Part shown: positions 7,016 through 8,350 of the stretch, piece after piece
Layout: each line of letters begins with the position of its first letter
Position numbering within the stretch: the first letter of the stretch is position 1
DNA from: Aeromicrobium sp.
Lineage (GTDB): Bacteria; Actinomycetota; Actinomycetes; Propionibacteriales; Nocardioidaceae
Direction: 5' to 3'
Assembly: GCA_023254755.1 (NCBI GenBank)
Contig: JALRKU010000436.1
Span: forward strand, 1-8,350
DNA: 8,350 bases
Position numbers and translations under genes: made by a program
The notes under the pieces: model-generated
Databases searched by the model: none
Told to the model about the DNA's origin: nothing
The model's input: only the letters and a program-made list of their open reading frames with translations

Positions 7016-7018
7016 GAA
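7016..7018. repeat. Target-site duplication, left copy (GAA)
   Basis: GAA directly abuts the left inverted repeat and recurs immediately after the right one. Three bases is a usual duplication size for IS3-family elements. It corresponds to a Phe codon of the interrupted M20 gene. Confidence 0.8.
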
Positions 7019-7043
7019 TGAACCGCCCCGGGATGTCCGGAGA
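7019..7043 (+). repeat. IS3-family left terminal inverted repeat
   Basis: It begins TGAACCGCCCCGG and ends TCCGGAGA. Compared with the reverse complement of 8322-8346, it has 13 identical bases, a divergent 4-base core with one match, and 8 more identical bases (22 of 25). Confidence 0.93.
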
Positions 7044-7069
7044 GTTGATTCGTTGGAAGGATCTCTCTC

Positions 7070-7393
7070 ATGGCACGTCCCTCGAAGTACCCCACTGAAC
7101 TGCGTGAGCGCGCGGTGCGGATGGTGATCGAGTCCAGGCAGGACTATCCGCACGAGTCCGCGGCGATCAGGTCGGTCGCGAACAAGCTCGGGATCACCTC
7201 GACTGAGTCACTGCGCAAGTGGCTGCGGCAGGCAGAGATCGATGGTGGTGTCCGGCCGGGCAAGACCACCGAAGAGCTTGCTGAGATCAAGGCGCTGAAG
7301 AAGGAAGTCACCGAGCTTCGGCGGGCAAACGAGATCTTGAAGGCAGCTTCGGCTTTCTTCGCGGCGGAGCTCGACCGCCCCAACAGGTATTGA
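7070..7393 (+). CDS. IS3-family transposase OrfA (DNA-binding subunit)
   Basis: This 107-residue protein recognises the IS ends. It opens ARPSKYPTELRERAVRMV, the usual start of IS3 OrfA proteins. A helix-turn-helix (about 31-54, with SVANKLGI and SLRKWLRQ) is followed by a leucine zipper at about 70-95 with heptad leucines 76, 83 and 90 for multimerisation. ATG 7070 is preceded by GGAAGG (7055-7060) at 9 bases. Its TGA (7391-7393) overlaps the TTG at which the orfB frame can start. OrfA alone usually acts as an inhibitor of transposition, and joined to OrfB it forms the active transposase. Confidence 0.96.
   Translation: MARPSKYPTELRERAVRMVIESRQDYPHESAAIRSVANKLGITSTESLRKWLRQAEIDGGVRPGKTTEELAEIKALKKEVTELRRANEILKAASAFFAAELDRPNRY
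7354..7360 (+). promoter_or_regulatory. Possible -1 frameshift site between orfA and orfB
   Basis: The heptamer T-TTC-TTC (read in the orfA frame) lies in the stretch where both frames are open, 30 bases before the orfA stop. P-site slippage from TTC to TTT would be well tolerated by tRNA-Phe. A-site slippage to CTT would be poor, so this is a non-canonical site. IS3-family elements usually make OrfAB by -1 frameshifting, but more often on A-rich heptamers. Confidence 0.25.
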
Positions 7394-8307
7394 TCGACTT
7401 CATCACCGATCACAAGGACGAGTTCGGGGTCGAGCCGATCTGCCGGGTGCTGAACGAGCACGGCATCAAGATCGCCCCGTCGACCTTCTACGAGGTCCGG
7501 TCACGCCAGCCTTCGCGGCGGCGGGTCCGTGACGCGGAGTTGGTGGCGCTGATCGAGGCCGAGAAGGAGCGGCAGAAGTTCATCCGCCGCTTCGGCGCCC
7601 GCAAGATGTGGTTGCACCTTCGCGGGCAGGGTCACGACGTTGCTCGCTGCACGGTCGAGCGGATCTACCGGGAGCAGGGCTGGCAGGGCGCGCTGCGCAA
7701 GCGGCGCTTCAAGCCGCACCCCTCGGACGGGTCGCCGCGGCCGGTCGACCTGGTGGATCGGCAGTTCTGGGCATCACGACCGAACCAGCTGTGGGTCGCG
7801 GATTTCACTTACGTCCCGACGTGGTCGGGGATGGTCTACGTCGCGTTCGTCTTCGATGTCTTCTCCCGGAGGATCGTCGGCTGGCGGACCGCAACCCGGA
7901 TGACGACCGACCTGGTGCTGGACTGTCTCGAGCACGCGATCTGGACCCGGCAGCGCGAGGGCATCACGGATCTGACCGGGCTGACGCATCACACCGATGC
8001 CGGGTCGCAATACGTCAGTTTCGCGTTCACCGAGCGACTCGTCGAGGCCGGCGTCGACCCATCCGTCGGGTCCGTGGGCGATGCCTATGACAACGCCCTG
8101 GCCGAGTCACAGATCGGGCTCTACAAGACCGAATTGATCCGACCCGAGGGTCCTTGGCGAGGCGTCGAGCACGTCGAGTTGGAGACCCTGAACTGGGTCG
8201 ACTGGTTCAACACCGAGAGGCCTCACGAGGCCCTTTCGGATCTCACCCCCAAGGCAGCAGAAGAACTCCATTACGCTGCCAAGAACAAGCTCATGCCGAC
8301 CGGCTGA
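7390..8307 (+). CDS. IS3-family transposase OrfB (DDE catalytic domain)
   Basis: This is the integrase-core part of the transposase, 305 residues from a TTG at 7390. An N-terminal HTH_21-like region (about 45-100, with RRFGARKMWLHLRGQG and VERIYREQGW) precedes the rve catalytic domain. The triad is Asp138 in WVADFTY, Asp203 in HTDAGSQY and Glu239 in NALAESQIGLYKTEL. Asp203 and Glu239 are separated by 35 residues, the D(35)E spacing of the family. The C-terminal WFNTERPHEAL motif is complete. The frame is -1 relative to orfA and its TTG overlaps the orfA TGA as TTGA. Production could therefore be by frameshifting into an OrfAB fusion or by termination-reinitiation; only a weak ACAGG precedes the TTG. 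The native start of the free OrfB, if any, is uncertain. Confidence 0.95.
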   Translation: MIDFITDHKDEFGVEPICRVLNEHGIKIAPSTFYEVRSRQPSRRRVRDAELVALIEAEKERQKFIRRFGARKMWLHLRGQGHDVARCTVERIYREQGWQGALRKRRFKPHPSDGSPRPVDLVDRQFWASRPNQLWVADFTYVPTWSGMVYVAFVFDVFSRRIVGWRTATRMTTDLVLDCLEHAIWTRQREGITDLTGLTHHTDAGSQYVSFAFTERLVEAGVDPSVGSVGDAYDNALAESQIGLYKTELIRPEGPWRGVEHVELETLNWVDWFNTERPHEALSDLTPKAAEELHYAAKNKLMPTG

Positions 8308-8321
8308 GCCAAGAAAAACAG

Positions 8322-8346
8322 TCTCCGGAAACTCCGGGGCGGTTCA
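8322..8346 (-). repeat. IS3-family right terminal inverted repeat
   Basis: The reverse complement reads TGAACCGCCCCGG, a 4-base divergent core, then TCCGGAGA, matching the left end at 22 of 25 positions. It ends GGTTCA, the expected CA terminus. Confidence 0.93.
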
Positions 8347-8349
8347 GAA
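8347..8349. repeat. Target-site duplication, right copy (GAA)
   Basis: GAA follows the right inverted repeat and matches 7016-7018. Native M20 coding sequence should resume here; only one further base (C, 8350) is in the window. Confidence 0.78.
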
Positions 8350-8350
8350 C

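Larger units (their letters stand above)
5807..7018 (-). pseudogene. M20-family metallopeptidase/amidohydrolase, 5' end cut off by IS3-family insertion
   Basis: About 403 residues of the native protein remain. Numbering from the first native codon (TTC, 7018-7016), the zinc-peptidase motifs are all present: AHLDVVPVD with His40 and Asp42, GTLDDKG with bridging Asp73, STEEVSG with the general base Glu107 and Glu108, FVLDEGG with a further metal-binding Asp, and near the C-terminus ATDSRFF and HSYDEHLG with the last metal-binding His. A central dimerisation (lid) domain contains GRGGHAST. The order and the long linkers resemble the carboxypeptidase S/aminoacylase-like M20 branch, which hydrolyses dipeptides or N-acyl amino acids. 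Such proteins normally start about 40-60 residues earlier. That part is separated by the IS and lies beyond 8350. The open frame continues into the IS to a GTG at 7153, adding 45 IS-encoded residues, but no good ribosome binding site precedes it. A functional product is doubtful but not excluded. Confidence 0.9.
7019..8346 (+). mobile_element. Complete IS3-family insertion sequence, 1,328 bp
   Basis: The element is bounded by TG...CA ends, with 25-bp terminal inverted repeats matching at 22 positions and flanked by GAA direct repeats. It encodes the two-frame OrfA/OrfB transposase typical of the family, with an intact DDE triad and no internal stop. Its coding DNA is visibly less GC-rich and uses more AAG/GAG/GAT codons than the neighbours, suggesting recent acquisition. 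It is inserted in the 5' part of the M20 gene, transcribed opposite to it. Confidence 0.97.

Noticed and set aside
4488..7021. Long plus-strand frames (449 and 406 codons) opposite the MFS and M20 genes
   Set aside because: They are composition shadows with Arg/Asp/Gln-rich sequence and no motif. The minus strand carries clear MFS and M20 signatures.
1..8350. CRISPR arrays, tRNA/rRNA genes, prophage or toxin-antitoxin genes
   Set aside because: No regularly spaced repeats, cloverleaf-like sequences or matching protein motifs were seen on either strand.

Overview
The window is high-GC DNA with strong GTG/ATG usage, long antisense shadow frames and apparently leaderless GTG starts. This points to a free-living actinobacterium (Actinomycetota); a Nocardioidaceae-like host is only a guess from gene types. 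It holds seven chromosomal or IS genes and one complete insertion sequence, with no RNA genes and no gene-free stretch longer than about 110 bases.

Layout. Positions 1-764 (minus) carry a short-chain dehydrogenase of the 3-hydroxyacyl-CoA dehydrogenase type 2 kind. Its last codon is cut by the window edge. It is translated from the same message as a TetR-family regulator (768-1406, minus) just upstream. A roughly 100-base divergent intergenic region (1407-1507) separates that pair from a large plus-strand gene (1508-3757). That gene encodes a bacteriophytochrome with PAS-GAF-PHY photosensory modules fused to a C-terminal PP2C/SpoIIE-type phosphatase. Its 3' end overlaps, tail to tail, a minus-strand six-helix membrane protein of unknown function (3735-4319). 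Upstream of that lie a DHA2-like MFS transporter (4365-5810) and an M20-family metallopeptidase (5807-7018), coupled by an ATGA overlap.

The M20 gene is interrupted near its 5' end by a 1,328-bp IS3-family element (7019-8346). The element has 25-bp imperfect terminal inverted repeats, a 3-bp GAA target duplication and two transposase frames (orfA 7070-7393; orfB 7390-8307, -1 relative). The native N-terminus of the peptidase lies beyond the right edge. All recognisable M20 catalytic and metal-binding residues sit in the part that remains here.

How the parts work together. The TetR-SDR pair looks like a self-regulated acyl-CoA/beta-oxidation unit. An 18-bp inverted repeat overlapping the TetR -35 element is a plausible operator. 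The phytochrome-phosphatase is a self-contained light sensor whose likely output is dephosphorylation of an anti-sigma-factor antagonist. No anti-sigma factor, STAS protein or heme oxygenase partner is encoded here, so partners must be elsewhere. The M20-MFS pair was probably an operon, and the IS insertion should truncate the first gene and may be polar on the second. The most noteworthy items are the phytochrome-phosphatase architecture, the histidine-rich membrane protein overlapping it, the matching leaderless promoters, and the clean recent IS disruption.
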